Shown: positions 36,815-50,567 of the stretch, piece by piece
Numbering within the stretch: the first letter of the stretch is position 1
Layout of the letters: each line of letters opens with the position of its first letter
From: Cellulomonas carbonis
GTDB taxonomy: Bacteria > Actinomycetota > Actinomycetes > Actinomycetales > Cellulomonadaceae
Direction of reading: 5' to 3'
Assembly (NCBI RefSeq): GCF_014636275.1
Contig: NZ_BMEB01000004.1
Location: forward strand, 186,001-250,000
Length of the DNA stretch: 64,000 bases
Made by a program: the position numbers and the translations under genes
The notes under the pieces: model-generated
Databases searched by the model: none
Seen by the model: only the letters and a program-made list of their open reading frames with translations
Told to the model about the DNA's origin: nothing

Positions 36815-36946
36815 CCAGGGACGTACGGCCCTTGTCCTACATGTGAAAGAATGCACAAAGGGTGGGACGGAGGTCCTGCCGGTGGGTCGCGATGGGTTAC
36901 GATTCCCGCGATCCAACACGTCATCGGTCCGATGGTGCGCCCGTGC
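36815..36946 (+). promoter_or_regulatory. Candidate promoter region of the atp genes
   Basis: This 130-bp gap precedes atpB. TTACGAT (TACGAT at 36898-36903) is a possible -10, and TTGTCC (36832) an isolated -35-like hexamer. A transcript start near 36911 would exclude the longer in-frame atpB start at 36851. Confidence 0.4.
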
Positions 36947-38709
<1,763 letters not shown>

Positions 38710-38710
<1 letters not shown>

Positions 38711-39528
38711 TGCGCGGCGCGAGTCTCGCCTCGTACGAGGCCGTCGCCGAGGCGTACGAGCCCGTGCTCCGGGCGGCCGGGGGCCAGGGTCAGCAGCTCG
38801 GTGAGCAGCTGTACCAGGTCGTGGACGCGCTCGACCGGTCGGGCTCGCTCCGCCGCGCGCTGGGCGACCCGTCCCGGCCGGGCACGGACAAGGCGCGCCT
38901 CGCCACGACGCTGCTCGGCGGCAAGGTCGACGACCGCGTGGTCGAGGCCGTCGCGGGGCTCGCGCGTGCACGGTGGACGTCCGAGGCCGACCTGACCGAC
39001 GCCGTCGAGCTGCTCGCGGCGCACTCGCTGCTCGCGTCGGCCCAGGCCGACGGCGCGCTCGAGCAGGTCGAGGACGAGCTGTTCCGTCTCGAGCGCATCC
39101 TCACGGGAGACCGCGCGCTGCGTCAGGCTCTGTCGGAACGGCGGGCGTCGTCGGCCGCGCGGTCGGCGCTCGTCCACGACCTCCTGGGTGCGGGTCGCGT
39201 GCACCGCGTGACGCTCGCCCTGGTCAGCCGCGTCGCGGCGCAGCCGCGTGAGCGGTCCGTCGTGGCCGCGCTCGCTGAGCTCGGGCGCCTCGCGGCCGAG
39301 CGACGCGACCAGCTGGTCGCGGAGGTGACGGCCGCCGTCCCGCTCACGCCCGAGCAGGAGCTGCGGCTGACGACCACGCTGTCCCGCGCCTACGGCCGGC
39401 CGGTGAAGGCCAACGTCGCGGTCGAGCCGGGCGTCGTGGGGGGCGTGAGTGTTCGCGTGGGCGACGAGCTGGTCGACTCGACCGTCGTCGCGCGTCTCGA
39501 CGAGGTGCGGCGCAAGCTCGCCGGCTGA
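38710..39528 (+). CDS. atpH: ATP synthase F1 subunit delta
   Basis: 272 residues, longer than the roughly 178 of E. coli delta and like other actinobacterial delta subunits. The conserved C-terminal OSCP/delta segment is present: [20 protein letters not shown], then [20 protein letters not shown]. It caps the F1 head and binds the b subunits. ATG 38710 lies in TGATG with the atpF stop. An 88-bp gap to atpA follows. Confidence 0.95.
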
Positions 39529-39616
39529 TCGAGGCACAACAGGCATCAGGACCCGCGGGGTCCGTGGAGGACGAACGACAGCACCGCCAGGTGCGGTCGA
39601 CGACAGGAGAGAAGCA

Positions 39617-41245
<1,629 letters not shown>

Positions 41246-41247
41246 CC

Positions 41248-43684
<2,437 letters not shown>

Positions 43685-43740
43685 CCACGGTCGCCGAGCC
43701 TTCCCACCCGTACGCATCGCAACGACACGAGGAGAACGAC

Positions 43741-44022
43741 GTGGCTCACCTGGAGGTCGACCTCGTCGCGGCCGACCGCAAGGTCTGGTCGGGCGAGGCC
43801 AGCATGGTCAGCGCGCCCGCGGCTGACGGCTACATCGGCATCCTGCCGGGCCACGCACCGCTGCTCTCGCTGCTCAACCCCGGCACGGTGCGGATCACGC
43901 CGACGTCGGGCGGGTCGCAGGAGGTCAGGGTGGACTCGGGGTTCCTCTCCGTCGACGCGGACCGTGTGACCGTCGTGGTGGACGCGGCCGAGGCCCCCGG
44001 CTCCGGCACGACCGCTCGCTGA
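43741..44022 (+). CDS. atpC: ATP synthase F1 subunit epsilon
   Basis: 93 residues from GTG 43741, with GAGGAGAA upstream. The N-terminal beta-sandwich is intact (LEVDLVAADRKVWSGEASMV, YIGILPGHAPLLSLL, VDSGFLSVDADRVTVVVD). The C-terminal helical hairpin of E. coli epsilon is missing, so only a few residues follow the sandwich. Short epsilon subunits occur in some Actinobacteria. It terminates the ATP synthase genes. Confidence 0.95.
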   Translation: MAHLEVDLVAADRKVWSGEASMVSAPAADGYIGILPGHAPLLSLLNPGTVRITPTSGGSQEVRVDSGFLSVDADRVTVVVDAAEAPGSGTTAR

Positions 44023-44044
44023 CCGGGACGCCCGAGACACCACC

Positions 44045-44473
44045 GTGGACGTGCTCGCAGCGCTGCTGGGCGTCGGTGCCCTGCTGCTCGTCGCGGCCAC
44101 GGTGGTGGGGTTGTTCCTGTCACGCCAGTCGACGCTCTCGGGGCGGGTGGGCTCGTTCTCGTGCGGCCTGAGGGTCGACGACGGTGACGAGGGCGCCTGG
44201 ACGAGCGGCATCGCGCAGTACGCGACCGGTCGGCTGGTGTGGTGGCGCGTGCTCTCGCTCGCGCCCCGGCCGGCACGCACGTGGTCGCGCACCGAGCTCA
44301 CGCTGGCCGAGCGCATCGCGACGGACGAGGTCGACCACCACGGGCAGCCGCTCGTGCGCGTCCGGTGCACGCACGGCGCCCAGTCCTTCCAGCTGCTCAT
44401 GACCGAGCCCGCGTGCGCGGGGCTCGTGTCGTGGCTCGAGTCCGGCCCGCGACCCGTGGGGAGGGTGATCTGA
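44045..44473 (+). CDS. DUF2550 membrane protein
   Basis: 142 residues from GTG 44045. One N-terminal transmembrane helix (about 4-26) is followed by a cytoplasmic domain rich in Trp and Arg ([37 protein letters not shown]). This matches the DUF2550 family found immediately after atpC in Actinobacteria (Rv1312 position). No catalytic residues recognised. Its stop overlaps the nucS start as TGATG. Function unknown. Confidence 0.88.
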   Translation: MDVLAALLGVGALLLVAATVVGLFLSRQSTLSGRVGSFSCGLRVDDGDEGAWTSGIAQYATGRLVWWRVLSLAPRPARTWSRTELTLAERIATDEVDHHGQPLVRVRCTHGAQSFQLLMTEPACAGLVSWLESGPRPVGRVI

Positions 44474-45168
44474 TGCGCCTCGTCGTCGCGCGTTGCTCGG
44501 CGCAGTACACCGGACGCCTCTCCGCACACCTCCCCCTCGCGACCCGGCTCCTGGTCGTCAAGGCGGACGGGAGCGTCCTGCTGCACTCGGACGGCGGCTC
44601 GTACAAGCCCCTCAACTGGATGAGCCCGCCCTGCACGCTCGCGCAGACGACGCCCGACGACGACGCCGTCGCGCGCGGCGTCACCGCCGTCTGGTGCGTG
44701 CAGCACACCAAGAGCGACGACCGCCTCGAGATCGAGCTGCACGACGTGCTGCACGACTCGCAGCACGAGCTCGGAGTCGACCCGGGTCTCGTCAAGGACG
44801 GTGTCGAGGCGCACCTCCAGGCCCTGCTCGCGGAGCAGATCGGGCTCCTCGGCTCGGGTCACACGCTCGTCCGGCGTGAGTACCCGACCGCCATCGGGCC
44901 CGTCGACATCCTCGCGCGCGACGCCGACGGCGCGGCGGTCGCGGTCGAGATCAAGCGGCGCGGCGACATCGACGGCGTCGAGCAGCTCACGCGCTACCTC
45001 GAGCTGCTGAACCGGGACCCGCACCTCACGCCGGTCCGCGGGGTCTTCGCGGCGCAGGAGATCAAGCCGCAGGCGCGCGTGCTCGCGCAGGACCGGGGCA
45101 TCACCTGCCTCGTCCTCGACTACGACGCGATGCGCGGCGTGGACGACGTCGACTCCCGCCTCTTCTGA
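44473..45168 (+). CDS. nucS: Mismatch-specific endonuclease NucS (EndoMS)
   Basis: 231 residues. The N-terminal dimerisation and DNA-binding domain (about 1-110) begins [20 protein letters not shown]. The C-terminal PD-(D/E)XK-type nuclease domain has Asp in [13 protein letters not shown] and Glu-x-Lys in [20 protein letters not shown]. Actinobacteria generally lack MutS/MutL, and NucS with the beta clamp performs their mismatch repair. A C-terminal clamp-binding-like tail ends VDDVDSRLF. Length is normal. Confidence 0.95.
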   Translation: MRLVVARCSAQYTGRLSAHLPLATRLLVVKADGSVLLHSDGGSYKPLNWMSPPCTLAQTTPDDDAVARGVTAVWCVQHTKSDDRLEIELHDVLHDSQHELGVDPGLVKDGVEAHLQALLAEQIGLLGSGHTLVRREYPTAIGPVDILARDADGAAVAVEIKRRGDIDGVEQLTRYLELLNRDPHLTPVRGVFAAQEIKPQARVLAQDRGITCLVLDYDAMRGVDDVDSRLF

Positions 45169-45223
45169 CCGTCGGCGGGGTGGGGGAGCGCCACTCCGTC
45201 GTGGCCTGGGCGCGCGTGCCACG

Positions 45224-45928
45224 ATGACCCGCATGGAGAACCGCAGCCCGTCGCCAGGGACGCCCGAGGCGTCGGGCGCGACCCACCGGAGGCGACTCGC
45301 CGACCTGCGTCAGTCGTACGAGCGCGGCTCGCTCGACGTGCCGGACCTCGCTCCCGACCCGTTCGAGCAGTTCCACCGCTGGTTCGACGAGGCGGTCGGG
45401 GCCCGTCTCCCCGAGCCGAACGCGATGGTCCTCGCGACGGCGGACGTCGACGGCGTGCCGTCGGCGCGGACCGTGCTGCTCAAGGGCCTCGACGACCGGG
45501 GCTTCGTGCTGTTCACGAACCACCGGTCGCGCAAGGGCCGCGACCTCCTCGCCAACCCGCGCGCGTCGCTCGTGTTCCCGTGGTTCGAGATCGACCGTCA
45601 GGTCGTCGTCCTCGGCTCCGCCGAGGTCGTCGACCGCGCGACCACGGAGGAGTACTTCCGGTCGCGTCCGCGCGGGTCCCGGCTCGGGGCGTGGGCGAGC
45701 GACCAGTCGACCGTCGTGCCGTCGCGGGCGGCGCTCGACGAGCGGCTCGCGGAGGCCGAGCGACGGTGGGCCGGGGACGCGGACGTCCCCGTGCCCGACC
45801 ACTGGGGAGGGTTCCGGGTGGTGCCGGCCTCCGTCGAGTTCTGGCAGGGTCGGCCGTCGCGCCTGCACGACCGCCTGCGCTACCGGCTGACGGCCGACGG
45901 CTGGGCGGTGGAGCGGCTGGCGCCCTGA
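45224..45928 (+). CDS. pdxH: Pyridoxamine 5'-phosphate oxidase
   Basis: 234 residues. FMN-binding split barrel: [60 protein letters not shown] and the C-terminal [16 protein letters not shown], all hallmarks of PdxH. It oxidises pyridoxine or pyridoxamine phosphate to pyridoxal phosphate, the cofactor of LysA, ThrC and the MalY-like enzyme encoded in this window. Two ATGs (45224 and 45233) are possible; CACGAT seven bases before the second could be a -10 for a leaderless message. Confidence 0.95.
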   Translation: MTRMENRSPSPGTPEASGATHRRRLADLRQSYERGSLDVPDLAPDPFEQFHRWFDEAVGARLPEPNAMVLATADVDGVPSARTVLLKGLDDRGFVLFTNHRSRKGRDLLANPRASLVFPWFEIDRQVVVLGSAEVVDRATTEEYFRSRPRGSRLGAWASDQSTVVPSRAALDERLAEAERRWAGDADVPVPDHWGGFRVVPASVEFWQGRPSRLHDRLRYRLTADGWAVERLAP

Positions 45929-46007
45929 GGGCGTACGCCCGCTCGGTTCCGTCCGGCCCCGCCCCGCGCCGACGCCGCACCGCCTGGTCCGGATCCCGTC
46001 CGACCTC

Positions 46008-46037
46008 TTGACCCCGTCGTTTAGTTCGGTGAATACT
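46008..46037 (+). promoter_or_regulatory. Promoter of the LacI/sugar operon
   Basis: TTGACC (46008-46013), an 18-base spacer, AATACT (46032-46037). This is one of the best promoter matches in the window. The expected start of transcription, near 46044, falls next to the first operator. Confidence 0.75.
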
Positions 46038-46047
46038 CGCAATCACA

Positions 46048-46074
46048 TCGAAGCGCTTCGACGAAGCGCTTCGA
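46048..46074. promoter_or_regulatory. Tandem LacI-family operators (2 x CGAAGCGCTTCG)
   Basis: Two identical 12-bp perfect palindromes with the central CG typical of LacI-family sites, at 46049-46060 and 46062-46073, separated by one base. The first extends to a 14-bp palindrome TCGAAGCGCTTCGA. They lie at the start of transcription, so binding would block initiation. Centres are 13 bp apart. Confidence 0.88.
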
Positions 46075-46119
46075 CACGGGTTGCACCCGCGCCCGTGACG
46101 ACGTCGACGAGGACGGTCC

Positions 46120-47154
46120 ATGGCGACGATGCAGGACGTGGCGCGACGCGCTCAGGTCTCCCTGAGCACGGTGTCGTACGCCCTCAGCGGGACGCGGCCC
46201 GTCTCCGCGGCCACGAAGGCGCGCATCGAGGCCGCCATGGCCGAGCTCGGGTTCCAGCCGAACGTCATGGCGCGCGGGCTGGCCAGCAAGCGCAGCAGGA
46301 CCCTCGCCCTGATCTTCCCCGCGATGGAGCTCGGCATCAGCGGGACCGTGCAGGAGTTCGTCGCGAGCGCCGCCACGACGGCGCGCTCGCACGGGTACCA
46401 CCTGGTCCTGTGGCCCTTCCCGCGCGACGAGGCCGACGAGGTGCGTGACCTCGTCGTCGGCGGGATGGCCGACGGCGTGCTCCTCATGGAGGTGTGCCTC
46501 GACGACGTCCGCGTCGACACGCTGCGCGCGGCCGGCGTTCCGTTCACGATGATCGGCCGCACCGAGGACCCGGACGGGATCTCGTACGTCGACATCGACT
46601 TCGACCGCACCACCGAGGAGGCGGTCGCGCACCTCACCGCGCTCGGTCACGAGCACATCGGCTTCCTCAACCACTCCGAGCGCAGCCGGGAGGAGGGCTA
46701 CGCACCGACGGTCCGGGCCGAGGCCGGCTACCGCGCGGCGATGCGGCGTCGCGGCCTGGAGCCGCTCGCGGTCCTGTGCGACGAGCGGCCGGCCGCGGGC
46801 CGGGACGCCATCGCGCACCTGCTCCAGGCCGACCCGGGTCTGACCGCCGTGGTCACGATGAACGAGATGGCGACGTTCGGTGCGACCGTCGAGCTGCAGG
46901 CACGCGGGCTCCGGGTGCCCGACGACGTGTCGGTCCTGTCCATCGTCACGTCGCCCGGCGTCGCAGCGATGACGAACCCGCCCCTGACGACCATGCACGC
47001 GCCGGGCGCGGCACTCGGGCGGCTCGGGGTCGAACGCCTCATCGCTGCGGTCGAGGGGACGTCCCCGACCGCCGACCCCGTGCTCCTGCCGTGCCTCCTC
47101 GAGGAGGGCGAGAGCACGGCCCCTGCCGCGGGGCACCCCCCGGGCACGCACTGA
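46120..47154 (+). CDS. LacI-family transcriptional repressor
   Basis: 344 residues. The N-terminal HTH is MQDVARRAQVSLSTVSYALS with the hinge PNVMARGLASKRS. The periplasmic-binding-protein-like domain (about 60-335) has IGFLNHSERSREEGYAPTVR and TAVVTMNEMATFGATVELQA. It should repress its own operon through the tandem CGAAGCGCTTCG sites 46-72 bp upstream and release on binding an imported sugar, here probably a xyloglucan-derived disaccharide (inference). First gene of the sugar operon. Confidence 0.94.
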   Translation: MATMQDVARRAQVSLSTVSYALSGTRPVSAATKARIEAAMAELGFQPNVMARGLASKRSRTLALIFPAMELGISGTVQEFVASAATTARSHGYHLVLWPFPRDEADEVRDLVVGGMADGVLLMEVCLDDVRVDTLRAAGVPFTMIGRTEDPDGISYVDIDFDRTTEEAVAHLTALGHEHIGFLNHSERSREEGYAPTVRAEAGYRAAMRRRGLEPLAVLCDERPAAGRDAIAHLLQADPGLTAVVTMNEMATFGATVELQARGLRVPDDVSVLSIVTSPGVAAMTNPPLTTMHAPGAALGRLGVERLIAAVEGTSPTADPVLLPCLLEEGESTAPAAGHPPGTH

Positions 47155-47161
47155 CCGATCG

Positions 47162-47227
47162 CCGGCCCTCGGGCCGACCGACCTCCGGGCCACGGCCCGA
47201 CCGAACCCCGGGCCCCGGCCCGGTCCG
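47162..47227 (+). repeat. Three 23-bp tandem units, each a small G+C hairpin
   Basis: Units at 47162-47184, 47185-47207 and 47208-47227, each beginning CCGGSCC and containing a GGGCC-NN-GGCCC hairpin; the first two carry CGACCGA afterwards. They lie between lacI and the binding-protein gene and may modulate read-through or protect the downstream mRNA. Confidence 0.6.
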
Positions 47228-47315
47228 CACGTCACCCCGGCGCCCCCGCCGTGGTGGGCAGGCGCGCGCCCGTGCGCCCTGTCACGCCCATGCACCGCTC
47301 GAAGAGGAGAAGGAC

Positions 47316-48614
47316 ATGCGTACACGCCGGACGACGGCCGTCGTCGCGGGGCTCGTCGCCCTGCCGCTCGCGCTCACCGCGTGCGGGGGTGGTGACACCG
47401 ACGCCGGAGAGGGCGGCGGCGACGACACCCTCCGTCTGTGGCACTACGAGGGCGAGGACAGCGCGATGGGGATCGCGTGGGACGAGGCGATCCGCGTCTT
47501 CGAGGAGGAGACGGGTGCGACCGTCGAGTTCGAGCGCAAGGCGTTCGAGCAGATCCAGCAGACCGCGGGCATGGTGCTGAGCTCCGACGAGGGCCCGGAC
47601 ATCATGGAGTACAACAAGGGCAACGCGACCGCAGGCCTGCTCGCGTCCCAGGGGCTGCTCACCGACCTGACCGACGTCGCCGAGGAGCGCGGCTGGGCCG
47701 GGGCGCTGCCCGAGAGCATCCAGACGACCGCCCGGTACGACGAGCGGGGCGTCATGGGCTCCGGCAGCTGGTACGGCGTCCCGAACTACGGCGAGTTCGT
47801 CACGGTGTACTACAACGAGGACCTGTTCGCCGAGCACGGCGTCGAGGTCCCCTCGACGCTCGAGGACCTCGAGGCGGCGATGAACACCTTCGTCGCCGCG
47901 GGCATCACGCCGATCGCGACGGCGGGCGCGGAGTACCCGGCCGGACAGCTGTTCTACGAGCTCGCGCTGAGCAAGGCGGACCGTGACTTCGTGACGGCGT
48001 ACCAGACGTACACCGACGAGGTCGACTTCTCGGCCGACCCCCTGCGGTACGGCGCCGAGACGTTCGCCGAGTGGGTCGACGCCGGCTACGTCGCGCAGGA
48101 CGCCGCGAGCCTCAAGGCCGAGGACATGGGCGTCGCCTTCATCAACGGGACGGCCCCGATGATGGTGTCCGGCTCGTGGTGGTACGGCCGCGTCGTCGCC
48201 GAGGCGCAGTTCGAGTGGGGGATCTTCAACTTCCCGGGCAACGACCTCAACGCCGGCTCGAGCGGCAACCTCTGGGTCGTCCCGGAGAACAGCCGCAACA
48301 AGGAGCTCGCGTACGAGTTCATCGACATCACGATGCGCCCCGAGATCCAGGCGATCCTCGGCAACAACGGCGGCCTCCCGCTCGCCGCTGACCCGGCGGA
48401 CATCACCGACGAGAAGAGCCAGGAGCTCATCACGGCCTTCAACGAGGTCCTCGAGAACGACGGCCTGGCGTTCTACCCCGACTGGCCCGTGCCCGGGTAC
48501 TACGACGTGCTCGTGTCCGGCTTCCAGAAGCTGATCAACGCGTCCGCGACGCCCGACCAGGTCCTCGAGGAGATCGGCACCGCGTACGCCGACGGCGTCG
48601 CCTCGATCGAGTGA
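47316..48614 (+). CDS. Sugar ABC transporter substrate-binding lipoprotein
   Basis: 432 residues. Signal peptide (1-22) with lipobox ALTAC and Cys23, then a Gly/Asp linker and a CUT1-type binding-protein fold: LRLWHYEGEDSAMGIAWDEA, YGVPNYGEFVTVYYNEDLFA, FINGTAPMMVSGSWWYGRVV and LWVVPENSRNKELAYEFIDI. The many Trp and Tyr residues suit an oligosaccharide ligand. AGGAGAAGG precedes ATG 47316. It delivers sugar to the two permeases encoded next. Confidence 0.94.
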   Translation: MRTRRTTAVVAGLVALPLALTACGGGDTDAGEGGGDDTLRLWHYEGEDSAMGIAWDEAIRVFEEETGATVEFERKAFEQIQQTAGMVLSSDEGPDIMEYNKGNATAGLLASQGLLTDLTDVAEERGWAGALPESIQTTARYDERGVMGSGSWYGVPNYGEFVTVYYNEDLFAEHGVEVPSTLEDLEAAMNTFVAAGITPIATAGAEYPAGQLFYELALSKADRDFVTAYQTYTDEVDFSADPLRYGAETFAEWVDAGYVAQDAASLKAEDMGVAFINGTAPMMVSGSWWYGRVVAEAQFEWGIFNFPGNDLNAGSSGNLWVVPENSRNKELAYEFIDITMRPEIQAILGNNGGLPLAADPADITDEKSQELITAFNEVLENDGLAFYPDWPVPGYYDVLVSGFQKLINASATPDQVLEEIGTAYADGVASIE

Positions 48615-48667
48615 GCCGAGCGGCGGGGCCGGTCCGCCGGCCCCGCCGCCGCCAGAAGGAGGACCGC

Positions 48668-49630
48668 GTGACCACGCTCTCCCTGCCCCGCCGTGCGCCC
48701 GCGCCGCGGGACGCCCCCGGCCGACCGGCACGGGCCCGACGCCACGGGCGACCCGTCTACTGGCTCTACCTGGTCCCGGGTGCGGTGCTGTTCGTCGCCG
48801 TGATCGTCGTGCCGTTCGTCATGAACGTCTACTACTCGTTCACGCGGTGGCCCGGCATCGGCGACCCCCGCTGGACCGGGCTCGACAACTACACCCGACT
48901 GCTCGCCGACGAGACGTTCTGGACGTCGTTCCGCAACTCGGTCGCGATGGTCGTCGCGATGGTCGTCGTCCCGACCCTCATCGGCCTGCTGCTCGCGGCG
49001 GTCCTGTTCGACTACCTGGGCAAGCGCTTCGGGCCTCGCGTCGCGAGCGTGCTGCGCGCGACGTACTACCTGCCGCAGGTGCTCCCCGTGGCCGTCGCCG
49101 GCATCCTGTGGAGCTGGATCCTCAACCCGCAGACCGGTGCCCTCAACGTCCTGCTGCGCGAGGCGGGCCTCGACCGGCTCGCGCTCAACTGGCTCGGCGA
49201 CACGTCGACGGCGCTCCCGAGCGTCATGACCGTGATGATCTGGGTCCAGGTCGGCTACCCCGTGGTGATCTTCATGGCGGCCCTGCAGCGCGTCGACCCG
49301 GAGCTGTACGAGGCGGCCGAGCTCGACGGGGCCGGGTGGTTCCGCCGCTTCCGCGCGATCACGCTGCCGCAGATCAGGCCCGAGACGTTCGTCGTCACGC
49401 TGACGTGCACCATCGCGGCCCTGAAGGTGTTCGGGCCGATCTACGTCCTCACGCGGGGCGGACCCGAGAACTCGACCAACGTCCCGTCGTACTTCGCGTA
49501 CCAGAGCTTCTTCCCGAAGTCGCAGGTCGGGTACGGCGCGGCGATCGCGACCGTCCTGACGCTCGTCGTCGTCGTGGTCGCGCTGGTCTTCATCCGCCTC
49601 CAGGCGGCGTCCGAGCGCAGGGAGGGCTGA
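48668..49630 (+). CDS. Sugar ABC transporter permease (MalF-like)
   Basis: 320 residues from GTG 48668, chosen because AGAAGGAGGA lies just upstream. Six transmembrane helices; the first follows HGRPVYWLYLVPGAVLFVAV. The EAA loop that contacts the ATPase is YEAAELDGAGWFRRFRAITL. It pairs with the second permease. No ATPase gene is present in the operon, so the transporter probably uses a shared MsiK-type ATPase encoded elsewhere, as is common for actinobacterial CUT1 systems. Confidence 0.94.
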   Translation: MTTLSLPRRAPAPRDAPGRPARARRHGRPVYWLYLVPGAVLFVAVIVVPFVMNVYYSFTRWPGIGDPRWTGLDNYTRLLADETFWTSFRNSVAMVVAMVVVPTLIGLLLAAVLFDYLGKRFGPRVASVLRATYYLPQVLPVAVAGILWSWILNPQTGALNVLLREAGLDRLALNWLGDTSTALPSVMTVMIWVQVGYPVVIFMAALQRVDPELYEAAELDGAGWFRRFRAITLPQIRPETFVVTLTCTIAALKVFGPIYVLTRGGPENSTNVPSYFAYQSFFPKSQVGYGAAIATVLTLVVVVVALVFIRLQAASERREG

Positions 49631-49633
49631 GCC

Positions 49634-50545
49634 GTGACCACCGAACCCGTCGTCCTCGCACCGCCCGCGCCGTCGCGCGGGACCGCGCGGACGCCCGTCG
49701 TGCAGCGCACGCGCGACCGCAACCACCGCGGGGCGGTGCGGTGGGTCGTGCTCGCCGCGGCCGTCGTCGTCGCCGTCGCGATGATGGTGCCGTTCGCAAT
49801 CATGCTGCTCAACGCGTTCAAGGCGCCGGGGGAGTACTCCGCCGAGGGACCGCTGAGCCTGCCGAGCAGCCTGTACACCGACGGCCTCGTCGCCTTCTGG
49901 CAGCGCGTGGACTACCCGGAGAAGCTGCTCAACTCGACCCTCATCGCCGGGTCCGTCGCGGTGCTCGCGACGCTCGTGTCGCTGCTCAACGCGTACGCGC
50001 TCGGGATCGGCCGGATCCGCGGCCGGATGTGGGTCGTGGCGCTGTTCCTGCTCGCGAACATGCTCCCGCAGGAGGCGCTCGTCTACCCGCTGTACTTCCT
50101 GGCCAAGGAGACGGGCCTGTACAACACCCAGCTCTCGGTCATCATCATCTTCACCGTGATCCAGAGCGCGTTCGGGACGTACCTGCTCGCCTCGGTGCTC
50201 TCGACGTTCCCGCCCTCGGTCCTCGAGGCGGCCGCGCTCGACGGCGCGTCGTCGTGGCAGGTGCTGTGGCGGGTCGTCTTCCCCATCGCGCGCCCGACGC
50301 TGTCGGTCCTGCTCATCTTCTTCTTCATCTGGACCTGGAACGAGTTCTTCATCCCGCTGGTCATGCTCATCGACAACTCGACGCAGACCATCCCCGTCGC
50401 GCTCGCGTCCCTGCAGGGCGACCGGCTCATGGACGTGCCGACGATCAACGCGGGCGCGCTCGTGAGCCTCCTCCCCGCCGTCGTCTTCTTCCTCGTCTTC
50501 CAGCGCACGCTGACGCGCGGCATCACCGCCGGCGCCGTCAAGTGA
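49634..50545 (+). CDS. Sugar ABC transporter permease (MalG-like)
   Basis: 303 residues from GTG 49634, three bases after the first permease gene. Six transmembrane helices and the EAA loop LEAAALDGASSWQVLWRVVF. The C-terminal segment FLVFQRTLTRGITAGAVK is typical of the MalG side. It forms a heterodimer with the upstream permease. The start lies behind GGGAGGGC. Confidence 0.94.
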   Translation: MTTEPVVLAPPAPSRGTARTPVVQRTRDRNHRGAVRWVVLAAAVVVAVAMMVPFAIMLLNAFKAPGEYSAEGPLSLPSSLYTDGLVAFWQRVDYPEKLLNSTLIAGSVAVLATLVSLLNAYALGIGRIRGRMWVVALFLLANMLPQEALVYPLYFLAKETGLYNTQLSVIIIFTVIQSAFGTYLLASVLSTFPPSVLEAAALDGASSWQVLWRVVFPIARPTLSVLLIFFFIWTWNEFFIPLVMLIDNSTQTIPVALASLQGDRLMDVPTINAGALVSLLPAVVFFLVFQRTLTRGITAGAVK

Positions 50546-50567
50546 CCCGAGCAGAGAGCAGCCCAGC

